64,000 bases of DNA, from positions 62,001 to 126,000 of the forward strand of contig NZ_BAABHJ010000002.1 in assembly GCF_039542035.1 (NCBI RefSeq). The letters run 5' to 3'. Shown here in pieces: positions 34,132 to 42,348 of this stretch. A program made the position numbers and the translations under genes. The stretch comes from Actinoallomurus liliacearum (GTDB lineage Bacteria > Actinomycetota > Actinomycetes > Streptosporangiales > Streptosporangiaceae). How positions within the stretch are numbered: the stretch's first letter is position 1; each line of letters opens with the position of its first letter. Below the pieces are notes generated by a model. That model was given only the letters and a program-made list of their open reading frames with translations, made no database searches and had not been told where the DNA came from.

Positions 34132-34896
34132 ATGAGGCTCGCAGGTCTTCGTGACAGGCTGAGGCGGCGTCCCGTGGTGGCGCTGGTGGCCGGCGCGGCG
34201 GTCGTGGCGTCGGCCGCCGTGGGCGGCTGTGGCTCGGATTCGGGCAAGAAGCTCACCCACCCGCCGTACACGGTGAAGTCGATCCAGTCGGGATTCGTCA
34301 CCGTCAAGGACATCGGCAAGGGCGCGGTCCAGGTCCAGGACTCCGATCACGGCTCGCATGTGATCTACACGCCGCCGAACAGTGTGCCGACCTGTCCTTA
34401 TGTCCAGCGTGCCGACAACATCACCGTGGCGGTGCAGCCGGACGTCGAGCCGGTGGGGGGCAATTCGACTGGTCGTTTCATCGTCGGCCCGCCCAACCCG
34501 GAACAGTCCTCGCTTCCCGTGGTCACCCAGGGCGCGGTGGTCTTCACGACCAACGCGCTGGCGGACACGGGGATGAAGGCCGTGCTGGCCGAGTCGGCGA
34601 AGTGTCCGGCGTCGTTCACGATTCTCGGCGGGCCGCCGATCATCGTCGGCGACTACAAGATCAACAGTCGTGCGTTCAAGTCGGGGGGTTGGACGGGGTT
34701 CGCGCAGCAGCTCGCGCACACGGCGCCGCCGGATCTGGGCACCACGACGTACGACGATCTGACGACCGTCGTCGCGCACAAGGCGAACGCCGTCATCTAT
34801 TTCAGCTACGCGGAGATCCACAAGATCGGTCAGCGCGCCGACTCCAGCGCGAAGGCCGAGAAACTGGCGAAGACCACGCTCGGCCGGCTCGGCTGA
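34132..34896 (+). CDS. Lipoprotein of unknown function in the copper operon
   Basis: 254 residues. An Arg-rich n-region, a hydrophobic core (VVALVAGAAVVASAAV) and the lipobox AVGGC place the mature N-terminal Cys at about residue 34. The mature part is a globular, hydrophilic domain (HPPYTVKSIQSGFVTVKDIG; PTCPYVQRADNITVAV; DDLTTVVAHKANAVIYFSYA). It faintly resembles PknH-like extracellular sensor domains, but I cannot assign it. Sixteen nt after the CopC-D gene and 32 nt before the YcnI-like gene, so most likely co-transcribed and part of copper handling at the outer face of the membrane. Confidence 0.75.
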   Translation: MRLAGLRDRLRRRPVVALVAGAAVVASAAVGGCGSDSGKKLTHPPYTVKSIQSGFVTVKDIGKGAVQVQDSDHGSHVIYTPPNSVPTCPYVQRADNITVAVQPDVEPVGGNSTGRFIVGPPNPEQSSLPVVTQGAVVFTTNALADTGMKAVLAESAKCPASFTILGGPPIIVGDYKINSRAFKSGGWTGFAQQLAHTAPPDLGTTTYDDLTTVVAHKANAVIYFSYAEIHKIGQRADSSAKAEKLAKTTLGRLG

Positions 34897-34928
34897 GCCG
34901 GCTCATCTGATGATCAGTGGGAGAACAT

Positions 34929-35639
34929 ATGTGGCGGCATTCCGTCCGAGGCGCGGTCATCGCCGTCGGGGCGGCGCTTGTGGTCGGGTTCGGGGCCACC
35001 GCGGCCTCGGCGCACGTGACGGTCGCTCCGGAGACCGCGACGCAGGGCGACTATGCCGCCCTGGTGTTCCGCGTCCCGAATGAGCGGGACGACGCGAACA
35101 CCGTCAAGGTCGACGTCCAGTTGCCGTCGGGTGCGCCGCTGGCGTCGGTCCGCGTCAAGGCGCGCCCGGGCTGGTCCTATGAGATCAAGAAGACGAAGCT
35201 GGCCACGCCGGTCGAGTCGGACGGCGCCAAGGTCACCGAGGCGGTCAGTGAGATCATCTGGACCGCGCAGGACCCGAAGGCGGGGATCAGACCGGACGAG
35301 TACGACGAGTTCGCCGTGAGCGTGGGGCCGCTGCCGAAGGCCGGTTCGATGACTTTCAAGGCGCTGCAGTACTACGGCGACGGTCAGGTGGTGCGCTGGA
35401 TCCAGGAGCAGCAGGCGAACGGCCCAGAGCCGGAGCACCCCGCTCCGGTGCTCCGGCTCCTGCCCCCGTCGAAGACCGGCGCCGAACCGGCCGGGGACGC
35501 GCCGGCGCGGGCCTCCCGCAGCGCCGCGGTCTCCGAGGCGGATGACACCGTCGCGTACTGGGCTCTGTGGCTGTCCGTGGTGGCTGTGGTCGTCGCGTTC
35601 GCGTCCGCCGTGATGGCGCTCCGCGCGTCGCGCCGCTGA
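34929..35639 (+). CDS. YcnI-like (DUF1775) copper-binding membrane protein
   Basis: 236 residues. The signal peptide ends at ASA, and the mature protein starts HVTVAPETATQGDYAAL. The N-terminal His and the DUF1775 fold are those of YcnI, which binds Cu(II) through that His and a Trp (IIWTAQDPKAG is in the conserved region). A C-terminal membrane helix (~residues 207-229) anchors it. The ATG at 34929 follows GGGAGA; a GTG four codons earlier is less likely. Last gene of the copper operon. Confidence 0.9.
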   Translation: MWRHSVRGAVIAVGAALVVGFGATAASAHVTVAPETATQGDYAALVFRVPNERDDANTVKVDVQLPSGAPLASVRVKARPGWSYEIKKTKLATPVESDGAKVTEAVSEIIWTAQDPKAGIRPDEYDEFAVSVGPLPKAGSMTFKALQYYGDGQVVRWIQEQQANGPEPEHPAPVLRLLPPSKTGAEPAGDAPARASRSAAVSEADDTVAYWALWLSVVAVVVAFASAVMALRASRR

Positions 35640-35728
35640 GAGTCCGCAGCGGCGAGCGTGTCGGCGCGGCCCGGGCGCCCGGGTTCGTGAGCCGGAATGG
35701 TCTTCGGGGAGGCTGGGCTGTGGGCGGC

Positions 35729-36343
35729 TCACGGGAGGTCGAGCATCATGTCCAACGACCGTGAGCTGTTCTGGTCGGTGAACGATCCGACGTGCCGGAA
35801 GCCGTTCTTCTCGTAGAAGCGGATGGCGCGGACGTTGTCGGCCAGGACACCTCCCCACAAGATGATCCTCGTCCTGCCGAGCCGGCGTACGACCTCTGCA
35901 AGGGACGGGAACGCCAGCGTCCCCACCCCACGGCCCTGGTACGCGTCGGCCAGGGTGGGGCCGAAGCGGCAGTCGGTCGTCTCGGTGATGTGAACGCCGG
36001 CTGCGCGATAGCGCGCGATGTCCCCGGCGGTGATGGCGAGGCTGAACTCGAAGAGGCCGGCGATCCCGCCGGAGGCCGGCTCTTCGAGCACCAGCCGAAG
36101 CTTGTCGTAGCGTGCGATCGCGGCGCACAGCTCCCGGGCGGCCGCGAAATCGTATCCGTCGAACGTGCTGTACCGTCTCGACTCGGCGGACAACCCGCAC
36201 AAGAATCCGGCCAGCCGTTCCGTGTCGGCGTGGGTGAGCGGCCGGAGGACGAGTTCCGCGCCGTCGCGCAGGTTCACGCGGTACGTCAGGACGCGCGGCT
36301 CCTCGGCGATCTCCGTCAGCGTGAGCATGCCCCATCGTTCCAT
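35729..36343 (-). CDS. GNAT-family N-acetyltransferase
   Basis: 204 residues. The acetyl-CoA motif A is present as QGRGVGTLAFPSLAEVVRRLG (Q/RxxGxG/A), followed by GGVLADNVRAIRFYEKNGF, the standard motif B with the catalytic-region Tyr. The N-terminal half (LRPLTHADTERLAGFLCGLS) resembles the protein-acetylating Pat-like group. Start ATG 36343 (MERWGML); an internal ATG 15 nt later is also possible. Convergent with the copper operon. Its place next to the aminocyclitol cluster may be chance. Confidence 0.85.
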   Translation of the reverse strand: MERWGMLTLTEIAEEPRVLTYRVNLRDGAELVLRPLTHADTERLAGFLCGLSAESRRYSTFDGYDFAAARELCAAIARYDKLRLVLEEPASGGIAGLFEFSLAITAGDIARYRAAGVHITETTDCRFGPTLADAYQGRGVGTLAFPSLAEVVRRLGRTRIILWGGVLADNVRAIRFYEKNGFRHVGSFTDQNSSRSLDMMLDLP

Positions 36344-36492
36344 GGACTCAATGCCCGTCTTTGAACGGTAGTTCCCGGCGGCTGGGCTGGGTGGAGTGGT
36401 CAGTCCGGGTTCAGGGGACGGTGTCACGGCGCACTGTCTGCTGCGTGTCCTCGCCGGTGGCCCGGGCATCCGGCCCGTGAGCCGGAAAGGGT

Positions 36493-36522
36493 GCAGCCCC
36501 CCGCCTGACGGCGGAGGGCTGC
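36493..36522 (-). terminator. Terminator at the left end of the cluster
   Basis: GCAGCCCCCCGCC (36493-36505), loop TGAC, GGCGGAGGGCTGC (36510-36522), twelve pairs with one mismatch. On the minus strand it follows the 36-codon ORF and the left arm of the cluster. Confidence 0.6.
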
Positions 36523-36561
36523 TGGGATGGGGCCGGCTTCAGCGGCAGTTGCTCGGTGCCG

Positions 36562-36672
36562 TCAGCCGATTCGCGGCCGACGCCGGATGGGCGGCGGCGT
36601 CTGGATCGGCCGCGGCTGCCTGACCGTCGGCCGCTCGATCGTCGGCCGGCTGGGGAGGTGCGGAGTGGCCAT
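36562..36672 (-). CDS. 36-residue Pro/Arg-rich peptide ORF
   Basis: An ATG at 36672 is preceded by AAAGGAG with 6-nt spacing, one of the best ribosome sites in the window. The frame encodes 36 residues starting MATPHLPSRPTIERPTV and ending QTPPPIRRRPRIG, with about a third Pro and a quarter Arg and a strongly basic C-terminal half. It lies 174 nt after the nucleotidyltransferase gene on the same strand and 40 nt before a terminator. There are no Cys or Ser/Thr-rich core and no modifying enzyme nearby. I recognise no family. It may be a real small peptide, or a chance frame with a fortunate ribosome site. Confidence 0.4.
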   Translation of the reverse strand: MATPHLPSRPTIERPTVRQPRPIQTPPPIRRRPRIG

Positions 36673-36845
36673 GCTGTACTCCTTTGTCTGCTCTGCGATC
36701 GGCGTCCGCTTCTTTGGCGCGGACGGGCCCGGTCCGGATGGAGCGGGTCGATCTTGACCGTACGGTGGTGGGCGCTCGGCGCAATCGCACTGTGGTGGAA
36801 TTTTCGGGTGTCCTGTCGCGGGAGGTGCGGCCGTCCCGCCGGCGG

Positions 36846-38015
36846 TCACGGTTGCGGGTGCCGCGGTTCCCTCGCTGCCGTGGTCGGGTCCGGGGGGCCG
36901 GCGGCTCGAGTGGGGGTCAGGCCCGCCAGGCCGGTGCGGGTGCCGGTGATGTCTTCGCCGGTGGCGGCGATGGTTCCGTCGAGGCGGGCGCCGGCTCGTA
37001 CGGTCGCTCCGGGCAGGATCAGGGACCGGTTCACTTCGGCGCCGGGTTCGATGACGCAGCCGGGAAATAGGACGCTGGAGCGGATGACGGCGCCGGGTGG
37101 CACGGTGACGTCCGCGCCGGCGAGGCTGCGGGGGCCGTCGAGGTGGCGTGGGGGCGCGTCGGTGAGGGTGCGCGGGAGGGTGTCGGGTGGGAGTGGGAAG
37201 GGCCGGTCCAGGAGCTTGAGCTGTTCGAGGTGGTAGCGCTCGACGGTGCCGATGTCGGCCCAGTAGCCGGTGATCGGGTACGCCTGGACGTGCCGTCCTT
37301 CACGGATCATGAGTGGCAGGACGTCGCGGCTGATGTCGTGCTGCCAGCGGTCCTGCCCGAGCGCGGCGAGTGAGTGCAGGACGTCGTGGAGGACGTCGGC
37401 GCGGAACAGGCAGAACGCGGTGAAGACCAGGTCGGAGGTCGGCTCGGCGGGTTTTTCGACCAGGCGGCGTACGCGCAGGTCCGGATCGACGTCGACCATG
37501 CCGAACAGGTGCACGAAGCGTCGTTCGATGCGCTGCACTCCGATGGTGGCGTCCGCGCCGGCGGTGCGGTGCGCGGCGACCATGGGCCCGTAGTCGTGGA
37601 CGTAGACGTGGTCGGCGTGCTGGATGAGGATGTCGCGGGCGCCGGGGGCGAAGACGTGGTCGGCGTTGGTGAGGAGGGCGTCGGCGGTGCCGGCTTCGGG
37701 TGGGCGTGGCGGCAGGGGTTCGCCGGGGGCGAGGGCGCCGGAGCGGATGAGGTGGTCGTGGGGGCCGTAGTTGATCCGCACTCCCCTGCCGTCCCAGTGG
37801 GCGCGGAGGTGGTCGATGAGGTCGCGTTCGCGGTGCAGGGACAGCAGGACGATCTCCGGTACGCCGGAGCGGGCGGCGTTGGCGACGCTGAAGTCGACGA
37901 GGCGGCAGGACGCCGCGTAGGGGACGAGGGGTTTGCAGAGGGTGTCGGTGAGGTGGCCCATGCGTTCGCCGAGGCCGCCGGCGAGCAGGGCCGCGCGTAC
38001 GTCGTGCAGGGTCAT
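36846..38015 (-). CDS. Sugar/cyclitol-phosphate nucleotidyltransferase (GlgC-like; ValB role proposed)
   Basis: 389 residues. The N-terminal nucleotidyltransferase signature is ALLAGGLGERMGHLTDTLCKP, with the sugar-phosphate site region VEKPAEP. The C-terminal part has left-handed beta-helix hexapeptides (VIRSSVLFPGCVIEPGAEVN), as in ADP-glucose pyrophosphorylase. In validamycin synthesis ValB makes GDP-valienol from valienol 1-phosphate; a similar activation of a cyclitol phosphate is proposed here from context. Third gene of the left arm, 31 nt after the fusion gene. Its nucleotide preference cannot be read. Confidence 0.85.
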   Translation of the reverse strand: MTLHDVRAALLAGGLGERMGHLTDTLCKPLVPYAASCRLVDFSVANAARSGVPEIVLLSLHRERDLIDHLRAHWDGRGVRINYGPHDHLIRSGALAPGEPLPPRPPEAGTADALLTNADHVFAPGARDILIQHADHVYVHDYGPMVAAHRTAGADATIGVQRIERRFVHLFGMVDVDPDLRVRRLVEKPAEPTSDLVFTAFCLFRADVLHDVLHSLAALGQDRWQHDISRDVLPLMIREGRHVQAYPITGYWADIGTVERYHLEQLKLLDRPFPLPPDTLPRTLTDAPPRHLDGPRSLAGADVTVPPGAVIRSSVLFPGCVIEPGAEVNRSLILPGATVRAGARLDGTIAATGEDITGTRTGLAGLTPTRAAGPPDPTTAAREPRHPQP

Positions 38016-38046
38016 CGGGTCCTCCTCCGACGTGGGTGCGGGCGGG

Positions 38047-40041
38047 TCACCAGGTGCGTCCCTGGGGAGCGTGCTGTGGGAGCAGGTCGCGCAGGAGCCG
38101 TGTCGAGACGTGGACGCTTTGTTCGCGGGGCAGCAGCGCGTCTTCGTGTTCGACGTACAGGGTGCCGTGGAAGTCCTCGTCGAGCAGCGCGGAGATGATC
38201 GTCGGCCAGGGCAGTTCGCCGGCGCCGAGGGCGCGGAACCGGATGGGTGGTCCGGGGCCGTAGCGGGACCAGCCGGCGCCGTGGGGGGCCTGGGTGGTGG
38301 TCCAGCGTTGCAGGTCTTTGGCGTGTGCGGCGGCGAGGTCGGTGCCCCAGCCGCGTACGGCGTCGACGGGGTCGTGGCCGGTGGCGGCGAGGTTGGCGAG
38401 GTCCAGGCAGATCCGTACGGTGGCGCGGGGTTCGGTGCGGGCGGCGGCGTCGAGGAGCCTGCGGGTGCTGGCGCGGTCGTAGGCGACCTGTTTGGGGTGG
38501 GGTTCGATGAGGAGGGTCACGCCGTGTTCGGCGGCGAGGGTGAGGATGGGGTGGGCGCGTTCGCACCAGGTGGTGATGTTGTCGTCCCAGGTGACGGGGC
38601 TGTGCCACCAGGAGAGCCAGCGGGTGAGGTCGGGGACGCCGAGCATGAGGCGGGCGTGGGGCGCGCCGAGGTCGGCGGCGAGGCGGATGGTGTCGCGGGC
38701 GTGGCGGAGGGCGTGGTCGTGTTTGTCCTGTTCGGTGCCGTGCAGGACGGGGTCGGTGTGGGGGCCGTGGGGGCCGAGGAGGAGTTGGGTGTCGCGGCTG
38801 TTGCTGACGCAGCCGACGTCGACGCCGGTGAGTGCGGTGCGCAGGTCGGCGCGGTAGGTGTCGTCGTGGGACCAGCGGTTCAGGTCGAGCAGGCCGGTGG
38901 TGGTGTCGGTGGGCAGGTCGAGGGTGTCGGCGCCGGTCTCGGTGGCGTGCTGGAGGGCGGTGGTGAGGTCGGAGCCGCCCCAGGCGGCCAGGCACAGTCC
39001 GATGGTGATCGGCGGGTCGCCGATGCGGGGGCGGCGTGGTGGGGGTGCCGGCCGCCGGGGCCGGGGTGGCGGCGGGTCCAGGTCGATGAGCCAGGCGGCG
39101 GTGCCGGCCGGGCCGCCGGGTGGGTCGAGCCGGCCGTCCTTGAGGGTGTGGCGCAGGGCGGCGTGGACGGTGGTGACCGGTTCGGTGATGGGGGCGACGT
39201 GGGCGGCCCCGAGTTCGTTTCGCAGTCTGCGGTCGAGTTCGGTGAGCATCTCCGGGCAGCCGCGCAGCACTCCCCCGCCGGCGGCGGCGGACCAGGGGCC
39301 GGTGAGTTCGGCGCGGTCGTGGGCGGCGCGGACGCCGAGGATGAGTTCGTCGAGTGCGGCGGTCACGAGGGCGGTGGCGGGTTCGTCGCCGTCGAGCCAG
39401 GCGTCGCAGACGGCGGGGGCGAGGGCGGCGACGGCGGTCTTGGGAAAGGCCGAGGCGGCGAGGCGGCGGGCGAGTTCGGCCGGGGGCCGGCCGTGCCGGG
39501 CGGTGAGGCGGGCGCCGATCGTGGTGGCCGGTCCCCGGCCGTCCTCGGCGCGGACGGCGGCGCGCAGCCCGGCCATGCCGAGGTCGAAGGCGCTGCCCTC
39601 GTCGCTGCCGAGGTATTCGCAGCCGCCGACGCGGGCGAGGCGGGGGTGGTCGCCGGCGGCGATGAACCCTGATCCGGTGCCGCAGACGAGGGCGACGCCG
39701 CGGCCGTGCAGCGGTGGGGCCAGGAGCCAGGGCAGGGCGTCGTTGGACAGGATGAGGCTGCCGTGCAGGCCGGCGTGGCGGGCGAGTTCGCGCAGGCGGT
39801 CGGGTTCGGTGCCGGGGGTGGTCAGGTCGACGGTGGCGGTGGCGAGCCATCCGGTGCCGGGGCGGCCGTCGAGGGCCTGGGCGATGTCGTGGAGGAGGGC
39901 GCGCAGGTTGTGGTCGGCGGTGTCGGATCCGGCGGAGGCGGGGTTGATGGGGCCGTGGGTGGTGATGGCCCCCGGATCCGGCGCCGGGAGGATCGCGGAG
40001 GTGGTGGTTCCGCCGGCGTCGACGGCCCACAGTGCGGTCAT
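38047..40041 (-). CDS. Two-domain fusion: BadF/BadG-type sugar kinase plus TIM-barrel sugar-phosphate isomerase/epimerase
   Basis: 664 residues. Residues 1-320 are an ASKHA kinase of the BadF/BadG/N-acetylglucosamine-kinase type (VDAGGTTT at 7-14, VCGTGSGF, LGSDEGSAFDLG, AAGGGVLRG). A Pro/Arg linker (~323-344) joins an AP-endonuclease-2/xylose-isomerase-like barrel (~345-660). Its E513 (LLIEPHPK), D547 (ICLDLAN), H573 (AHAKD) and E631 (YVEHED) fit the usual metal ligands. It overlaps the cyclase gene by 4 nt. A kinase (ValC role) and a cyclitol epimerase or isomerase in one chain is proposed; such a fusion is not known to me from validamycin-type clusters. Confidence 0.85.
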   Translation of the reverse strand: MTALWAVDAGGTTTSAILPAPDPGAITTHGPINPASAGSDTADHNLRALLHDIAQALDGRPGTGWLATATVDLTTPGTEPDRLRELARHAGLHGSLILSNDALPWLLAPPLHGRGVALVCGTGSGFIAAGDHPRLARVGGCEYLGSDEGSAFDLGMAGLRAAVRAEDGRGPATTIGARLTARHGRPPAELARRLAASAFPKTAVAALAPAVCDAWLDGDEPATALVTAALDELILGVRAAHDRAELTGPWSAAAGGGVLRGCPEMLTELDRRLRNELGAAHVAPITEPVTTVHAALRHTLKDGRLDPPGGPAGTAAWLIDLDPPPPRPRRPAPPPRRPRIGDPPITIGLCLAAWGGSDLTTALQHATETGADTLDLPTDTTTGLLDLNRWSHDDTYRADLRTALTGVDVGCVSNSRDTQLLLGPHGPHTDPVLHGTEQDKHDHALRHARDTIRLAADLGAPHARLMLGVPDLTRWLSWWHSPVTWDDNITTWCERAHPILTLAAEHGVTLLIEPHPKQVAYDRASTRRLLDAAARTEPRATVRICLDLANLAATGHDPVDAVRGWGTDLAAAHAKDLQRWTTTQAPHGAGWSRYGPGPPIRFRALGAGELPWPTIISALLDEDFHGTLYVEHEDALLPREQSVHVSTRLLRDLLPQHAPQGRTW

Positions 40042-41210
40042 GGGCGGCCTGCCGGGAGGTCCTCGGCGGTGGCGCGCAGGAGGGCGGCGCGTACTTCGTC
40101 TTCGGTGACGTCGTCGGTGATGAGGGTGGTGCCGAGTTCGACGGGGAGGACGAAGCGCAGGCTGCCGTCGCGGATCTGCCGGATCTTGCCGAGGGCGGTG
40201 AGGACGTCGTCGATGGGGGGCACGGCGCGGAGCTGGTGGAGGCGGACGGGCAGGTCCAGGTCGGTGAGGAGGTGGGTGATGCGGTCGGCGACGGCGGGGT
40301 CGAGCAGGCCGCGGGCGCGGGCGATGTCGACGGCGATGGTCATGCCGAAGGCGACGGCCTCGCCGTGCAGGACGGGGCCGTATCCGGTGGTGGTCTCGAC
40401 GGCGTGCCCGACGGTGTGGCCGAAGTTGAGGGGGCGGCGCAGGTCCTGTTCGTAGGGGTCGCGTCCGACGAGTTCGGATTTGATGGCGCCGGCCGCGCGG
40501 ACGAGTGTCTCGGTGGCGGGGCGGCGGTGGTGGAGGAGGTCGTCGGTGTGGTTCTCGATGAACTCGAACAGCTCCGGGGAGGCGATGATCGCTTTTTTGA
40601 CGGCTTCGGCGAGGCCGGCGCTGGTCTGTCTGGTGTCGAGGGTGTCGAGGTAGGACAGGCAGGAGATGACGGCGCGGGGCTGGTGGAACGCTCCGACGAG
40701 GTTCTTGGCGGAGTTGTGGTCGACGGCGACCTTCCCGCCGATGGCGGCGTCGACCTGGGCGAGGAGGGTGGTGGGGACGTTGATGTAGGGCACTCCGCGC
40801 ATGTACGCGCTGGCGACCCAGCCGACGGTGTCGAGGATCACGCCGCCGCCGAGGGCGATGACGACGTCGCGGCGGGCGAGGTCGAGTTGGGTGAGCCAGT
40901 CGATGAGGAGGTAGGCGGTGTCGAGGGTCTTGCTGCGCTCCCCCGGTGGGACGGCGATGTTGCCGAGCAGCAGGCCGTGTTCCTGGAGGGTGCGGGTGAG
41001 GTCGCCCGGTGGCAGGGCGGCGACGGTGCGTTCGGTGATGACCGCGGCACGGCGGCCGTCGAGTTCGGCCAGGAGCGCCTGGGTGGCCGCTGCCGGATCG
41101 GCTGCGACGTGGATGCGGTAGGTGTCGTTTCGTTGGTGAGTGACCTCAATGGCCGACGGGGTCGTGGACAACGGGATGCGGTCGTGAACGACGTGACCGT
41201 TTACGGCCAT
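40038..41210 (-). CDS. Sugar phosphate cyclase (dehydroquinate-synthase superfamily; ValA role proposed)
   Basis: 390 residues. NAD-binding GGGVILDTVG (121-130), PTTLLAQVDAAIGGK (146-160), DHNSAKNLVGAFHQP, and metal ligands E202 (AEAVKK), H265 (NFGHTVGHA) and H282 (LHGEAVA) are all in place. The GGK in 158-160 is as in dehydroquinate synthase, whereas known 2-epi-5-epi-valiolone synthases as I recall them lack it, so the subtype is uncertain. Neighbours argue for sedoheptulose 7-phosphate as substrate. Start ATG 41210 after AAGGGAAGAAAG; the frame is open to 41270. First gene of the left arm. Confidence 0.85.
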   Translation of the reverse strand: MAVNGHVVHDRIPLSTTPSAIEVTHQRNDTYRIHVAADPAAATQALLAELDGRRAAVITERTVAALPPGDLTRTLQEHGLLLGNIAVPPGERSKTLDTAYLLIDWLTQLDLARRDVVIALGGGVILDTVGWVASAYMRGVPYINVPTTLLAQVDAAIGGKVAVDHNSAKNLVGAFHQPRAVISCLSYLDTLDTRQTSAGLAEAVKKAIIASPELFEFIENHTDDLLHHRRPATETLVRAAGAIKSELVGRDPYEQDLRRPLNFGHTVGHAVETTTGYGPVLHGEAVAFGMTIAVDIARARGLLDPAVADRITHLLTDLDLPVRLHQLRAVPPIDDVLTALGKIRQIRDGSLRFVLPVELGTTLITDDVTEDEVRAALLRATAEDLPAGRP

Positions 41211-41266
41211 CTTTCTTCCCTTACTTAGATCGACCAAATGTGTCGGAGTTACCCCATCGGTCCGCA

Positions 41267-41300
41267 CCATAACCTTTTAACGGATGTGTTTGGCAAACAC
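41267..41300. promoter_or_regulatory. Divergent promoter region of the cluster with a 15-bp palindrome
   Basis: GTGTTTGGCAAACAC (41286-41300) is a perfect inverted repeat around one base, AT-rich for this genome. On the minus strand TTGCCA (41296-41291) lies inside it and is followed after 18 nt by TTATGG (41272-41267), a plausible -35/-10 pair for the left arm. On the plus strand TTGTCA (41306-41311) and TAAGTG (41330-41335) could serve the right arm. A regulator bound at the palindrome would control both arms. Confidence 0.45.
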
Positions 41301-41410
41301 CAGATTTGTCAATGATCAGTCCCGATGCGTAAGTGTGCGGATGCCCGGTGGGCCGGGCGGGCGGGCCCTGTCGGGGACGCGGGGCGTACCCGGACGCCGG
41401 GGGTGGCGGC

Positions 41411-42346
41411 GTGCTGACGATGGTGGTGGGCAGCGGCTACCTCGGCGGCCGCATCGGCGCCCGGATCCGCGCGCTGGGCGGCAGGGCGGTGCTGTGCTCG
41501 CGGCGGCCGCCCGCGGCGCGGTCCGCGGCGGGCCTGGAGTGGCGCGAGCTGGACGTGCGGGACGCGCGGGCGTGCCGGGACGTCGTGCGCGGCGTGGCGC
41601 CGGACTCCCTCGTCATCGTGCACGGCCCGTCCGACATCACCTGGTGCGAGGAGCATCCGCGGGAGGCGATGGCCGCGCACGGTACGGGCGCGGTGAACCT
41701 GGCGGCCGCCGCCGGGCGGCTCCCGGTGCTGCTGGTCTCCACCGACAACGTCTTCGCGGGGACGCGGGACAGCTACGGCGAGTCCGACGAGGTCTCCCCC
41801 GCCAACGCCTACGGCCGGGCCAAGCTGGCGGCCGAGCGGACCCTGCTGGACACCGGGGCGGCGCTGGTGCTGCGGGTGAGCCTGGTCTACGGCTGGGATC
41901 CGGACGGGCACCGCCCCAACTACTTCACCACCTGCGTGCGCTCGCTGCGGGCGGGGCGCGCGGTCGAGGCCCCGGACGACCACTGGAACACCCCCGTGCT
42001 CGTCGACGACGTGGCGGCCTGGTCGACCGAGCTGGTGCGGACCCGGCGGACCGGGGTGCTGCATCTGGCGGGGCCCGAGCGGCTGTCCCGGTACGCGTGG
42101 GCGCGCCGGATCGCCGCCGGCCTGGGCCTGGGCGAGGACCTGGTCCGGGCCGTCGGCAAGGCCGGCACGGCGTACGCGTGCCGGCCGAGCAACGCCTGCC
42201 TGCACAGTGAGCACGCGGCGGACCTGCCGGAGCTGGCCGGGCTGTGGCCGGTCGACGTCGATGAGGGCACCCGGCGGCTGGCCGCGGTGGCGCTCGCCCC
42301 CGAAGGGCCTCCTGCCGTCCCCGCCCCCCGATCCGTGGAGGAGTGA
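41411..42346 (+). CDS. RmlD-like NAD(P)-dependent reductase/epimerase (extended SDR)
   Basis: About 311 residues (ATG three codons downstream at 41420 is an alternative start). Rossmann motif VVGSGYLGGRIGARI, then STDNVFAGT and the catalytic YGRAK, with RVSLVYGWDPDG, as in dTDP-4-dehydrorhamnose reductases. In this cluster it could reduce or epimerise a keto-cyclitol or its nucleotide derivative; validamycin has no exact counterpart that I recall, so the step is open. First gene of the right arm; its stop lies 2 nt before the pseudo-glycosyltransferase start. Confidence 0.82.
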   Translation: MLTMVVGSGYLGGRIGARIRALGGRAVLCSRRPPAARSAAGLEWRELDVRDARACRDVVRGVAPDSLVIVHGPSDITWCEEHPREAMAAHGTGAVNLAAAAGRLPVLLVSTDNVFAGTRDSYGESDEVSPANAYGRAKLAAERTLLDTGAALVLRVSLVYGWDPDGHRPNYFTTCVRSLRAGRAVEAPDDHWNTPVLVDDVAAWSTELVRTRRTGVLHLAGPERLSRYAWARRIAAGLGLGEDLVRAVGKAGTAYACRPSNACLHSEHAADLPELAGLWPVDVDEGTRRLAAVALAPEGPPAVPAPRSVEE

Positions 42347-42348
42347 GA

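Noticed and set aside
37933..39672. Long plus-strand open frame (579 codons, Gly/Val-rich) opposite the kinase-isomerase fusion
   Set aside because: Low-complexity composition and no family; it is the antisense shadow of a high-GC gene with clear motifs on the minus strand. The same holds for the long plus frames over 40.0-41.2 kb.
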